Below, piece by piece: positions 16,146 through 25,708 of a stretch of DNA of 64,000 bases. Position numbers and translations under genes: made by a program. Each line of letters starts with the position of its first letter. The stretch's first letter is position 1. This stretch comes from an uncultured Christensenella sp. (GTDB taxonomy: Bacteria; Bacillota; Clostridia; Christensenellales; Borkfalkiaceae). The notes below the pieces were generated by a model, which did no database searches, was not told the origin of the DNA, and was given only the letters and a program-made list of their open reading frames with translations. The stretch lies in contig CAJUHC010000003.1 of assembly GCA_910586345.1 (NCBI GenBank), positions 6,758-70,757 on the forward strand, given 5' to 3'.

Positions 16146-16625
16146 ATGAAGAGAAAATTATTAAACTTTTTATTGATTATAACCGCGTTGATTTGTTGTA
16201 TATACGGTTTCAGCGCCTGTAACACTGTTAAAATAGAGTTTTCGGCTATCGAAGAAAACGGCGAAATAGTCGCATACGAGGTTGTCGGAAGTTCGGCGGG
16301 TAAAATTATAAAGATTCCGTCTTCGTACAAGGATAAGCCCGTAACAGCAATCGGAAAATCTGCGTTCGAAGAAGGCGCGTTTTTGTTCACGCGTCTTAAT
16401 GGCATAACTATCCCGGACAGCGTAACTTCAATCGGCGATAGTGCTTTCAGCGGTTGTACCAAACTTACGGAAATTAATTTTAACGGTACCAAAGAGCAGT
16501 GGGAAGCTATTGACAAGGGTGAAAATTGGGACTTGGAGATGGGCATATTTAACGGTATCGGCCGGTACTTCATTCATTGCGCAGACGGCGAAATAAAAGT
16601 CTCGGCAGAACGGTACGATTTGTAA
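16146..16625 (+). CDS. Small LRR_5 (BspA-type) lipoprotein
   Basis: 159 residues. The N-terminus is a lipoprotein signal ending at the lipobox FSAC (Cys near residue 25), so it is probably anchored outside the membrane. The body has one to two BspA-type leucine-rich repeats (ITIPDSVTSIGDSAFSGC, LTEINFNGTKEQW) and ends with an EQWEAIDKGENWD ... HCADGE cap. The same cap closes the large lipoprotein at 55321. The protein is very short for this family and may be a remnant or a minimal binding protein. The ribosome-binding site AAGGTGG precedes the ATG, and a strong hairpin follows. Confidence 0.75.
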   Translation: MKRKLLNFLLIITALICCIYGFSACNTVKIEFSAIEENGEIVAYEVVGSSAGKIIKIPSSYKDKPVTAIGKSAFEEGAFLFTRLNGITIPDSVTSIGDSAFSGCTKLTEINFNGTKEQWEAIDKGENWDLEMGIFNGIGRYFIHCADGEIKVSAERYDL

Positions 16626-16657
16626 ACCGTTTATGCGTATAATAATTTGTTTAAAAT

Positions 16658-16697
16658 AAAGGTGCGGTCTTATAAACCGCACCTTTATTTTTATTTT
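16658..16697 (+). terminator. Rho-independent terminator
   Basis: 11-bp stem (16658-16668 with 16676-16686), then a T-rich tract. Confidence 0.8.
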
Positions 16698-16730
16698 TCC
16701 AAAAAAATGCAAAATTTTCAAAAAAACAAT

Positions 16731-16759
16731 TTTACTTATCGTTTTAAATATAGTACAAT
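16731..16759 (+). promoter_or_regulatory. Promoter of secA
   Basis: TTTACT (16731-16736), 17-bp spacer, TACAAT (16754-16759); a GAGG site precedes the ATG at 16798. Confidence 0.7.
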
Positions 16760-16797
16760 TAAAAGAGATTATTTAAAAACAAACTGAGGTTGTATAA

Positions 16798-19749
16798 ATG
16801 GGTTTAATAAAATATTTGCTCGGTTCGGATTCGAGAAAGAGTCTTAAAAAGCTGAATAAGCTTGCGCTCAAAGTCGAGGAGCTCGAACCGAAGTATCAGG
16901 CGATGTCCGACGAAGAATTGAAAGGACAGACGAAAATTTTAAAGGACAGATTAGCGGCGGGCGAAACGCTCGACGATATTCTGTACGACGCGTTCGCCGC
17001 GCTCAGGGAAGCGAGCTGGCGAGTTCTTAAAATGAAACACTTCCACGTTCAGATAGTCGGCGGTATCTGTCTGCATCAGGGCAGAATTGCCGAAATGAAA
17101 ACGGGTGAAGGAAAGACGCTCGTATCAACCCTGCCCGCGTATTTAAACGCGCTTTCTGGCAAGGGCGTTCACATAGTAACCGTCAACGACTATCTTGCCA
17201 AGCGCGACGCGGAGTGGATGGGTAAAGTTCATAAATTTATGGGCTTGACGGTCGGTGTTGTCGTTCCCGGAATGGACGACGACGAGAAAAAGAAAGCTTA
17301 CGCTTCCGACATAATCTACGCTACGAATAACGAACTCGGTTTCGATTATCTGCGCGATAATCTCAAAACTTCTATTCCCGCGATGGTTCAGAGAGAACTC
17401 AATTACTGCATTATCGACGAGGTTGACTCGATTTTAATCGACGAGGCGAGAACTCCGTTGATTATTTCCGGCAGAGGCGGAGAAAGTTCCAAACTTTACG
17501 AGGACGTGGACAGGTTCGTCCGTACGCTTTCTGGCGGTTTCGACGACGATAAAAAGGACGCGGAGAAGAAAGCTCCTTCCCGCAAAAAGAAAGAATTAAA
17601 CGAGAAAGAACAGGAAGCGCAGGACAAGCTTACCGCCATTTTGGAAGAAATGGACAATTGGGACTATATCATCGACAGAAAGGATAAGTCCGTAACTATT
17701 ACGGAAAAGGGCGCGGAAAAAGCGGAAAGATTTTTCAATATCCCCAATCTCGGCGATATAGAAAACGCTGACTTGAACCATCATATCCAGCAGGCGTTGA
17801 AAGCTCACGAGCTTTTCAAGCGCGACGAGGACTATATCGTTTCCGACGACGGCGAAATTTTAATTGTCGACGAGTTCACGGGACGTGTGCTCAACGGCAG
17901 AAGATATTCGGACGGCCTTCATCAGGCAATCGAAGCCAAGGAAAAGGTAAAAGTCAAGGACGAAAACAAAACCCACGCAACCGTAACTTTCCAGAATTAT
18001 TTCAGACTGTACAATAAGCTTTCGGGTATGACAGGTACCGCTAAGACAGAAGAAGACGAGTTCAGAACAATCTACTCTCTCGACGTCGTAGAGATTCCGA
18101 CCAACCGTCCCGTTCAGCGCGTCGACTACGCGGATATGATTTATTCCACTGTCGAGGGCAAGAAAAAAGCAATCGTAAACGAAGTCGCGGAACGCCACGC
18201 GAAAGGTCAGCCCATTCTTATAGGTACCGTTACAGTCGAAAAGTCCGAAGAGATTTCGAGGCTTTTGAGAAGAAACGGAATCAAACACAATATCCTGAAC
18301 GCGAAGAACCACGCGCGCGAGGCTGAAATCGTCGCGCAGGCGGGCAGGTTCGGCGCCGTGACAATCGCGACCAATATGGCGGGACGAGGCACCGATATTC
18401 TTTTGGGCGGAAACCCCGAATACCTTGCGAAAAAACGTATGCGCGAAGAGGGCTATGAACACGAAATGATAGAAACCGCTATTTCTTACGCGGACAGAGA
18501 ATTTACCGAAGAGGAAACGGTTGCAAGGCAGAGATACGCAGAGCTTTACGCTAACTATAAAGCCGAAACGGACGCGGAAAAAGAGCAGGTCGTTGCGGCG
18601 GGTGGATTGTGCATACTCGGTACCGAACGTCACGAGTCGCGCCGTATCGATAACCAGCTCCGCGGACGAAGCGGACGACAGGGCGACCCCGGCGATTCGA
18701 TATTCTTTATTTCGCTCGAAGACGACCTCGCTAAGAGATTCGGCGGCGAGAGTATGAAAAAGCTCTACAATATATTCAAGATTGAAGAGGACCAGTGCTT
18801 GCAGTCGAAAATGCTTTCGAGAAGCATCGAGAACGCTCAGAAAGCCATAGAGGGCAGAAACTTCGGTATAAGAAAGCACACGCTTCAATACGACGAAGTA
18901 ATGAACGAACAGCGTAAAACCATTTACGGCGAAAGACTTAAAGTGCTTAAAGGTCAGGACGTGCACGAGCAGATGCTCAAATACATTCCCGACTACGTAG
19001 CAAAGATTCTCGGCGAAACCGTAAACACGGACGCTATGCCCGAGAAATGGGACGAGAAAGCGTTAAACGACGCGTTGGTTCAGAAAGTATATCCCGACGA
19101 ATGCGAGTTCGTCATTACGCGCGAAATGCTTGAAAAGTGGGATTACGAACACGCGCTCAATAAGATTTCGAAAGAAGTTATCAAAGCTTACGAAAAGAAA
19201 ATCGAAAATATCCGCAACGACACCAACGGACAAGTGGACTATTATCAGATAGAACGCAACGAACTTCTGCGCGGCGTCGACAGGAATTGGATAGACCATA
19301 TCGACGCTATGGACCAACTCAGAAAAGGTATTGGTCTCCGCGGTTACGCCCAGCAGGACCCTGTAATTTCCTATAAACAGGAAGGTTACCAGATGTTCGA
19401 GGAAATGATTGAGCGAATCAGAACCGTCACCATTTCGAGGCTTCTCAAAGGCAGAATAGTCAGAATACAGCAGGGCAGACAAATTCCTATTCAGCGTATG
19501 CCCGCGCCCGAATCGGCTTCCGGACAGTCCGAAACGAAACCTTCGGAAAGTTCCGAAAGACCCGCGAATACGAGCGCGCCCGCAATAGGCGACGCGCCCA
19601 AATCCCCCACCGATTTAATGGCGAATATCGGCGGAAAGGCACAGCCCAAAGTAAATTCCAAATCTGCGAAAGTCGGAAGGAACGACCCTTGCCCCTGCGG
19701 AAGCGGAAAGAAGTATAAAGACTGCTGTTACTGGAACGACCACAAGTAA
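16798..19749 (+). CDS. secA: Preprotein translocase ATPase SecA
   Basis: 983 residues, the motor that pushes secretory proteins through SecYEG. Walker A is MKTGEGKT (near residue 104). The Walker B region is IIDEVDSILIDEART, NMAGRGTDI is in the second motor domain, and RGRSGRQGDPG is also present. The C-terminus has a flexible linker rich in Ser and Pro and then the zinc-binding tail (DPCPCGSGKKYKDCC) that contacts SecB or ribosomes. A Lys/Glu-rich insertion lies near residues 240-275 in the preprotein-binding region and makes the protein longer than the B. subtilis homologue. prfB follows, the usual Firmicutes order. Confidence 0.97.
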   Translation: MGLIKYLLGSDSRKSLKKLNKLALKVEELEPKYQAMSDEELKGQTKILKDRLAAGETLDDILYDAFAALREASWRVLKMKHFHVQIVGGICLHQGRIAEMKTGEGKTLVSTLPAYLNALSGKGVHIVTVNDYLAKRDAEWMGKVHKFMGLTVGVVVPGMDDDEKKKAYASDIIYATNNELGFDYLRDNLKTSIPAMVQRELNYCIIDEVDSILIDEARTPLIISGRGGESSKLYEDVDRFVRTLSGGFDDDKKDAEKKAPSRKKKELNEKEQEAQDKLTAILEEMDNWDYIIDRKDKSVTITEKGAEKAERFFNIPNLGDIENADLNHHIQQALKAHELFKRDEDYIVSDDGEILIVDEFTGRVLNGRRYSDGLHQAIEAKEKVKVKDENKTHATVTFQNYFRLYNKLSGMTGTAKTEEDEFRTIYSLDVVEIPTNRPVQRVDYADMIYSTVEGKKKAIVNEVAERHAKGQPILIGTVTVEKSEEISRLLRRNGIKHNILNAKNHAREAEIVAQAGRFGAVTIATNMAGRGTDILLGGNPEYLAKKRMREEGYEHEMIETAISYADREFTEEETVARQRYAELYANYKAETDAEKEQVVAAGGLCILGTERHESRRIDNQLRGRSGRQGDPGDSIFFISLEDDLAKRFGGESMKKLYNIFKIEEDQCLQSKMLSRSIENAQKAIEGRNFGIRKHTLQYDEVMNEQRKTIYGERLKVLKGQDVHEQMLKYIPDYVAKILGETVNTDAMPEKWDEKALNDALVQKVYPDECEFVITREMLEKWDYEHALNKISKEVIKAYEKKIENIRNDTNGQVDYYQIERNELLRGVDRNWIDHIDAMDQLRKGIGLRGYAQQDPVISYKQEGYQMFEEMIERIRTVTISRLLKGRIVRIQQGRQIPIQRMPAPESASGQSETKPSESSERPANTSAPAIGDAPKSPTDLMANIGGKAQPKVNSKSAKVGRNDPCPCGSGKKYKDCCYWNDHK

Positions 19750-19759
19750 AAAATTTCAC

Positions 19760-19793
19760 AAATTTTCTCGTCTATTCTGCGACGAGAAAATTT
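19760..19793 (+). terminator. Hairpin after secA
   Basis: Perfect 13-bp stem (19760-19772 with 19781-19793) with an 8-nt loop; no long T-run follows. Confidence 0.6.
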
Positions 19794-19799
19794 AGTGAT

Positions 19800-20001
19800 T
19801 TTAAAGGCTCTGCCTTTCTTGGCGAAATTTTAACGGCAAACTTATAATATAATTTCGCCAATTCAAACCGCTGAGGCGAAGGTTTTCGCAAATTGGGTGC
19901 GCTAAGCAAAAAGTGTGATTTTTGCTTGCGCCGTAAAAAATATTTAATGTCTGATAGGTGAAAAGCCTGTTTAAGTTTAACAAAATTTATAACGGATTTT
20001 T
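19800..20001 (+). promoter_or_regulatory. Long hairpin-rich leader of prfB
   Basis: About 200 bp without a gene. It contains AAAGGC/GCCTTT, an 11-bp inverted repeat (19819-19829 with 19851-19861) that flanks a TATAAT box (19843-19848), and a larger hairpin (19899-19912 with 19919-19931). A promoter at the TATAAT box would give a leader of about 150 nt. No known riboswitch was recognised. Confidence 0.4.
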
Positions 20002-21102
20002 ATGTTTAAAGCTGACGATTACAGATTAAGATTGAAATCGCTTTCCGACACGCTTGCGGAAGCAAAATACGCGCTGGATATAGACAATCTCGGCGCGAAG
20101 CTTACCGAGCTTAAAAAAGAACAGGAAGACCCGACTGTTTGGCAGGACCTTGAAAAATCCAAGCGCGTCGGCAGGGAAATAGCTACGGTCGAAAATAAAA
20201 TCGGTTCCTACGAAAAAGGCGCGGGCGCGCTTGCGGAGGCTTACGCTTTCATCGACCTAATAGAAGAGGCAGACGACGAAAGCCTTATACCCGAGCTCGA
20301 AACAATGATTGCTACCGCCGAGGAAGATATAGAACAAATGCGTATCCGCGCGCTTTTGCGCGGAGATTACGACGCGAACAACGCTATTTTAAATCTTCAC
20401 TCTGGCGCGGGCGGAACGGAAGCGTGCGACTGGACGCAGATGCTTTACAGAATGTACACGCGCTACTGTGAACGTTCGGGTTTCAAAGTGACCGAGCTCG
20501 ACTTCGAGGACGGCGACGAGGCGGGTCTTAAAAGCGTTTCGTTCCGTGTAGAGGGTGAAAACGCTTACGGCTTTTTAAAGGCTGAAAAGGGCGTTCACCG
20601 TTTGGTCAGAATATCTCCTTTCGACAGCAATAAACGCCGTCATACTTCGTTCGCTTCCTTGGAAGTAATGCCAGAGGTCGAAGACGACAACGAAATCGAG
20701 ATACGCGACGAGGATATAAGAATAGACGTTTACCGTTCCTCCGGCGCGGGCGGACAGAAAGTCAACAAGACCGAAACCGCGATACGGATAACCCATTTCC
20801 CTACGGGAATAGTAGTTACCTGTCAGAACGAGAGAAGCCAGCTTCAGAACAAGGAAATGGCTTTCCAATATCTCCGCGCGAAATTAGTAGAGCGACGTAT
20901 TGCCGACCGCGAAGCGGCGGATGCGGAAATCAAAGGCGAAATCAAAAAAATCGAATGGGGGAGTCAGATACGTTCCTACGTTTTCTGTCCTTACACTCTC
21001 GTAAAAGACCACAGAACCGGTTACGAAAATACAAACGTTCAGGCGGTTATGGACGGGGATATACAGGGCTTTATCATCGATTATTTAAAAAAGACAATCT
21101 GA
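20002..21102 (+). CDS. prfB: Peptide chain release factor 2 (no programmed frameshift)
   Basis: 366 residues. RF2 reads UGA and UAA stop codons and releases the peptide. The RF2 recognition tripeptide SPF (RISPFDSN) and the catalytic GGQ (SGAGGQKVNKTE) are present. In many bacteria prfB has an in-frame UGA near codon 25 passed by +1 frameshifting. Here the corresponding region (KYALDIDN) is read straight through with CTG-GAT, so that autoregulation is absent. The ATG has only a weak ACGGA site. It lies 252 bp after secA behind a structured leader. Confidence 0.95.
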   Translation: MFKADDYRLRLKSLSDTLAEAKYALDIDNLGAKLTELKKEQEDPTVWQDLEKSKRVGREIATVENKIGSYEKGAGALAEAYAFIDLIEEADDESLIPELETMIATAEEDIEQMRIRALLRGDYDANNAILNLHSGAGGTEACDWTQMLYRMYTRYCERSGFKVTELDFEDGDEAGLKSVSFRVEGENAYGFLKAEKGVHRLVRISPFDSNKRRHTSFASLEVMPEVEDDNEIEIRDEDIRIDVYRSSGAGGQKVNKTETAIRITHFPTGIVVTCQNERSQLQNKEMAFQYLRAKLVERRIADREAADAEIKGEIKKIEWGSQIRSYVFCPYTLVKDHRTGYENTNVQAVMDGDIQGFIIDYLKKTI

Positions 21103-21103
21103 T

Positions 21104-21218
21104 AACGCAGAGATACTTCGCATAACTTTGTCGCGCTCCGTGTTCGTTCGGTCACATACCTTTACGTATGCTCGCTCACAAATACCCGCGCTCCCCGTTC
21201 TGCCCGCATCTCTGCGTT
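21104..21218. repeat. Intergenic inverted-repeat element, copy 1
   Basis: Perfect 11-bp terminal arms (21104-21114 with 21208-21218) enclose 93 bp. The interior begins with CTTCGCATAACTTTG (21116-21130), which recurs at 50017. No protein is encoded. It could be a structured RNA or a small dispersed repeat. Confidence 0.6.
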
Positions 21219-21247
21219 TCTGAACGGGTCGGTAACATAAGATTAAT

Positions 21248-22279
21248 ATGTACGGTAATTTTAAAATCAAAGAAAATCCTATAATTTTAGGTATTGAATC
21301 GAGTTGCGACGAAACCGCGGCGGCTGTGATTTACGGCAGAAAACTTCTGTCGAGCGTTATAATTTCTTCGGCAACCGAACAGGCGAAATACGGAGGCGTG
21401 GTTCCCGAAATTGCTTCGCGCGCTCATACCGAAGCTGTGGACGAAGCCGTTGAACGGGCATTGACGCAGGCGGGTATTCGTCTTGAAGAACTCGACGCGG
21501 TCGCGGTGACTTACGGCGCGGGGCTTTTGGGCGCGTTATTGGTAGGTCTTTCGTTTGCAAAATCGCTCGCTTACTCGTTGAATATACCGCTTATCGCGGT
21601 CAACCATATCCGCGGTCATCTCGCCGCTTCGTATCTTTGCGACGAAACGCTCGAACCTCCGTATATAACGCTGCTTGCGAGCGGAGGTCATACCGCGATA
21701 TTATACACGAAGAATTATACGGAATTCGAGGTTCTCGGCGGTACTTCGGACGACGCGGCAGGAGAAGCTTTCGACAAGGTTGCGAGAATTTTAGGTTTGC
21801 CATATCCGGGAGGTCCGAACATACAAAGACTTGCCGAAAACGGAAACCCCGTAATACCGTTTCCGCAGGCGCTTGTAAAAAACACCTGTAAATTACAGTT
21901 TTCATACAGCGGTCTGAAAACGGCGGTAATAAATTACTGCCATAACGCGGAGCAGAAAGGCGGAAAAATAAACCCCGCGGACGTCGCGGCTTCGTTTCAG
22001 CGTTCGGCAATCGAACCGCTCGTAAAAAAGACAGTCGAGTGCGCGGTTTCGAGAGGAGCCGATACCGTCACTGCGGGCGGAGGGGTAGCCGCGAACGATT
22101 ATCTGCGTACTGCGCTTGCTTCGGCTTGTTCCAAAGCAGGGCTTAAACTTATTTTACCCGAAAAAAAATTCTGTACCGACAACGCGGCTATGATTGCCGC
22201 GGAGGGACTGATACAATACAGGACGGGCAACTTCGCAGATATGAGCATTAACGCCTGCGCGCGGATAGCGTTAAAATAA
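21248..22279 (+). CDS. tsaD: tRNA threonylcarbamoyladenosine transferase subunit TsaD
   Basis: 343 residues, the Kae1/TsaD ASKHA-fold enzyme that attaches threonylcarbamoyl to A37 of ANN-reading tRNAs, together with TsaB and TsaE (not in the window). The N-terminal GIESSCDETAAAV and the metal-binding NHIRGH (H-x3-H) are present. So are SGGHT, GEAFDKVAR with PYPGGP, and GGGVAANDYLR near the C-terminus. The ATG at 21248 has no clear Shine-Dalgarno; a TAACAT/TAAGAT region lies directly upstream, so its translation start may be leaderless or coupled. Confidence 0.95.
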   Translation: MYGNFKIKENPIILGIESSCDETAAAVIYGRKLLSSVIISSATEQAKYGGVVPEIASRAHTEAVDEAVERALTQAGIRLEELDAVAVTYGAGLLGALLVGLSFAKSLAYSLNIPLIAVNHIRGHLAASYLCDETLEPPYITLLASGGHTAILYTKNYTEFEVLGGTSDDAAGEAFDKVARILGLPYPGGPNIQRLAENGNPVIPFPQALVKNTCKLQFSYSGLKTAVINYCHNAEQKGGKINPADVAASFQRSAIEPLVKKTVECAVSRGADTVTAGGGVAANDYLRTALASACSKAGLKLILPEKKFCTDNAAMIAAEGLIQYRTGNFADMSINACARIALK

Positions 22280-22346
22280 AAGATAATTTCCGCCGAAACG
22301 CGGGTTCGGACAGATATTTGTTCGTTTCTCAAAGGAGAACTTTATT

Positions 22347-25300
22347 ATGTACAAGAAAGTGGATACTTCGCTTAATTTCGTTGAAAGGGAAAAGGAAATC
22401 ATAGATTTCTGGAAAAGCGAGGGGATATTCGAGGAAAGTATAGAAAAAAACGAGGGCGGGGAAGAATTTTCGTTCTACGACGGCCCTCCCACCGCGAACG
22501 GCAAACCCCACGTCGGGCATATACTCACGCGCGTAATGAAGGATATTATTCCGCGCTATCAGACTATGAAAGGCAAGCACGTTTTAAGGAAAGCGGGCTG
22601 GGATACGCACGGTCTGCCCGTCGAACTCGAAGTCGAAAAATCTCTCGGTCTGGACGGAAAACAGCAGATAGAAGGTTACGGAATAGAACCGTTTATCAAG
22701 CAGTGTAAACAGTCCGTCTGGAAATACAAAAACGAATGGGAGAAAATGAGCTCCCGTGTCGGCTATTGGGTCGATATGGATAACCCTTACGTCACTTACG
22801 ACGATAAATATATCGAGTCCGAGTGGTGGGCGTTAAAGCAGATGCACGAAAAAGGACTCTTATACAAGGGACACAAAATAGTTCCCTATTGCCCGAGGTG
22901 CGGAACCGCGCTTTCCTCTCACGAGGTCGCGCAGGGATACAAACAGGTAAAGGAAAACTCCGCCGTCGCGCGTTTTAAGGTCAGAGGCGCGGAGAACCGA
23001 TTTATTCTCGCGTGGACTACTACGCCCTGGACTCTTCCGTCGAACGTCGCGCTCTGTATGAACCCTGACGAACCTTACGTCGAGATTCAAGCGGACGGCG
23101 TGAATTATATTCTTGCGGAAGCTTTGGTCGGAAAGTTCTTCGAAGAATATAAATTAATTGAAAAAAAACTCGGAAGAGATTGGGAAAGACTCGAATACGA
23201 ACCGTTGTTTGCGGAAACTTCCGCGGAAATAAAGCGTGTTTCCCCTGCGAACTCGCCCTTGAAAGCGCACTACGTAGTATGCGATAATTACGTTACTATG
23301 GGCGACGGTACAGGCGTCGTTCACATCGCGCCCGCGTTCGGCGAGGACGACTACAAGGTAGGAAAAAAATACAATCTTCCCGTGGTACAGCTCGTCGACG
23401 AAAGAGGTTGTTTCGACGCGCGCTTTAATAGTCTTGACGGACTTTTTGCGAAGAAAGCGGATAAACGCATACTCGATATGCTCGAAAGCAAGGGGCTTTT
23501 ATTCAAAGTCATAGCTTTCGAACACGACTACCCGCATTGCTGGCGGTGCGATACTCCGCTTCTGTATTACGCTAAATCGAGCTGGTTCATACAGGTCACG
23601 AAAGTAAAGGATAAAATAATCGAGGCAAACCGCTCTGTCAATTGGATGCCCGATACTATCAAAGACGGCAGAATGGGCAACTTCCTCGAAAACGTGATAG
23701 ACTGGGGACTATCCCGCGACAGATATTGGGGAACGCCGCTGCCCGTATGGGTCTGCCCCGACTGCGGAGAAATAGAGGTAATCGGCAGTAAAGCCGAACT
23801 CAGAGAAAAGTGCAATCTGCCCGAAAATGCGGATATAGAACTGCACCGTCCGTATCTCGACAATCTGACTTGCAAATGCAAAAAGTGCGGAGGTGAAATG
23901 AAACGTACTCCCGAAGTTATCGACTGTTGGTTCGATTCGGGTTCTATGCCTTTCGCGCAGTATCACTATCCTTTCGAGAACAAAGACCTGTTCGAAAAGA
24001 CTTTCCCCGCGGATTTCATTTCCGAAGCGGTTGACCAGACCCGCGGTTGGTTCTATACGCTTTTGGTTATAAACACTATTCTGTTCGGCAAGGCGCCTTT
24101 TGAAAACTGTATCGTATTGGGTCACGTCAACGATAAAAACGGAATAAAGATGTCCAAGCATAAAGGCAACGTAGTAGACCCCTGGACAGTTCTCGATAAA
24201 CAGGGCGCGGACGCGGTGAGATGGTATTTCTATACTTCGAGCGCGCCGTGGCTTCCTTCGCGTTTCTCGGAAGAAACAGTCTCCGAAGCTCAGCGCAAAT
24301 ATATCGGTACACTGTGGAATACTTACGCGTTTTACGTGCTTTACGCGGAGATAGACAAATACGACCCGTCGCAGTATAAATTGGAAAATTGCAGGCTTTC
24401 CGTAATGGACAAGTGGATACTTTCCAAATTGAATTCGCTTGTAAAGTTCGTCGGCAAAAGTCTCGAATCTTACGAGATATTCGAAAGCTCGCGCGCATTG
24501 CAGGACTTTTCGGACGTGCTTTCGAATTGGTACGTCAGACGCGGCCGCGAACGCTATTGGGGTCCCGAAATGACCGAGGACAAAGCGGCGGCTTATACGA
24601 CGCTCTATACGGTTCTCGTAACTTTGGCTAAGCTTACCGCGCCTTACACACCGTTTATAGCGGAAATGATGTATTTAAACCTCGTACCCGCATTTTTTAA
24701 GGACGCGCCCAAGAGCGTTCATCTCTGCGGTTTCCCCTTTGCGGACGAAAGTTTAATCGATAAAAATCTCGAAAAGGGAATGGACGAGGTTCTCGACATA
24801 GTCGTGCTCGGCAGAGCGGCGAGAAACGCAGGCAGTCTTAAAAACCGCCAGCCCCTTAAAAAGATGATAGTGGTTTCCGACGGAAATATCGACCTTTCCG
24901 ACGAGGAGCGCGCTATAGTTTTGGACGAGCTAAATATAAAAGCTTTGGAATTTGCAGACGACGCGGATAAATATATCGGTTATAAGCTCAAACCCCAGCT
25001 CAAAACGCTCGGACCCAAGTACGGCAAAAAACTCGGCGCGATTTCCGCTTTCCTTGCAAATTGCAACGCTAAAGAAGTTGTAAACGCGGTCCGCGGAGGC
25101 GGAATTTATGAAATAGCAGGCGAAGACGTGATATTAAAGCAGGAAGATTTGCAGATTTTCACCGAAAGCGCCAACGGCTTTATTTCCGCGGAGGACAGGG
25201 GAATAACGGTCGCTCTGGATACTCTGTTGACGGAAGAGCTTATTTTCGAGGGAATAGAGCGCGAAATCGTTTCCAAAATCCAGAATATGAGAAAGGACGC

Positions 25301-25490
25301 GGGCTTCGAAGTCACCGACAGAATAGAGGTTTATTACAAAGCCGAAGGAAAAGCGCAAAAAGTACTTGCAAACGGCGGATTCGCAAAGGACGTTCTCGCG
25401 GAAAAAGTGTGCGAGGGCGCTCCCGAAGGATTTACGAAAGAACAGAACATCAACGGCGAAAAAGTAACCTTGACTCTCATTAAGAAATGA
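22347..25490 (+). CDS. ileS: Isoleucyl-tRNA synthetase, type 2 (eukaryal/archaeal-like)
   Basis: 1047 residues. The class I signature HIGH is HVGH (PHVGHILTR, near residue 56) and KMSKS is KMSKHKGN. An editing domain with WTTTPWTLPSN and a C-terminal anticodon-binding region are present. The length, FYDGPPTANG and GWDTHGLPVELEVEK are those of the large type 2 enzymes, which in other bacteria are naturally less sensitive to mupirocin. The 67-bp leader is too short for a T-box, so isoleucine control of that kind is not evident. AAAGGAG precedes the ATG. Two tandem terminators follow. Confidence 0.95.
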   Translation: MYKKVDTSLNFVEREKEIIDFWKSEGIFEESIEKNEGGEEFSFYDGPPTANGKPHVGHILTRVMKDIIPRYQTMKGKHVLRKAGWDTHGLPVELEVEKSLGLDGKQQIEGYGIEPFIKQCKQSVWKYKNEWEKMSSRVGYWVDMDNPYVTYDDKYIESEWWALKQMHEKGLLYKGHKIVPYCPRCGTALSSHEVAQGYKQVKENSAVARFKVRGAENRFILAWTTTPWTLPSNVALCMNPDEPYVEIQADGVNYILAEALVGKFFEEYKLIEKKLGRDWERLEYEPLFAETSAEIKRVSPANSPLKAHYVVCDNYVTMGDGTGVVHIAPAFGEDDYKVGKKYNLPVVQLVDERGCFDARFNSLDGLFAKKADKRILDMLESKGLLFKVIAFEHDYPHCWRCDTPLLYYAKSSWFIQVTKVKDKIIEANRSVNWMPDTIKDGRMGNFLENVIDWGLSRDRYWGTPLPVWVCPDCGEIEVIGSKAELREKCNLPENADIELHRPYLDNLTCKCKKCGGEMKRTPEVIDCWFDSGSMPFAQYHYPFENKDLFEKTFPADFISEAVDQTRGWFYTLLVINTILFGKAPFENCIVLGHVNDKNGIKMSKHKGNVVDPWTVLDKQGADAVRWYFYTSSAPWLPSRFSEETVSEAQRKYIGTLWNTYAFYVLYAEIDKYDPSQYKLENCRLSVMDKWILSKLNSLVKFVGKSLESYEIFESSRALQDFSDVLSNWYVRRGRERYWGPEMTEDKAAAYTTLYTVLVTLAKLTAPYTPFIAEMMYLNLVPAFFKDAPKSVHLCGFPFADESLIDKNLEKGMDEVLDIVVLGRAARNAGSLKNRQPLKKMIVVSDGNIDLSDEERAIVLDELNIKALEFADDADKYIGYKLKPQLKTLGPKYGKKLGAISAFLANCNAKEVVNAVRGGGIYEIAGEDVILKQEDLQIFTESANGFISAEDRGITVALDTLLTEELIFEGIEREIVSKIQNMRKDAGFEVTDRIEVYYKAEGKAQKVLANGGFAKDVLAEKVCEGAPEGFTKEQNINGEKVTLTLIKK

Positions 25491-25501
25491 AAATAAACAA
25501 G

Positions 25502-25531
25502 AATAAGCAGTTTTTAACTGCTTATTTTTGT
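25502..25531 (+). terminator. First of two tandem terminators after ileS
   Basis: AATAAGCAGTT paired with AACTGCTTATT, followed by T-rich sequence. Confidence 0.8.
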
Positions 25532-25545
25532 TATTTTTTATCATT

Positions 25546-25588
25546 AAAACTTATCGGTTCATTTTTTATGAACCGATAAGTTTTTAAT
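25546..25588 (+). terminator. Second tandem terminator after ileS
   Basis: AAACTTATCGGTTCAT paired with ATGAACCGATAAGTTT, a 16-bp stem with a T-rich loop and tail. Confidence 0.8.
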
Positions 25589-25708
25589 TTAACGAAGCGT
25601 TATAATAAAAGCGAAAAATTTTAGATCTTTTTGAGCTAAGCCAAGTATTTTAGTTTTTAGTAGTATAATTAAAAATGATTGTACAACTTTTATTAAAAGG
25701 AGATAAAA

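Noticed and set aside
19800..20001. tmRNA, SRP RNA, 6S RNA or T-box in the prfB leader
   Set aside because: No match to the conserved cores of these RNAs was found; only hairpins are seen.
21085..21270. Minus-strand ORF across the intergenic element
   Set aside because: It covers a repeated non-coding element and has no ribosome-binding site or recognisable domain.
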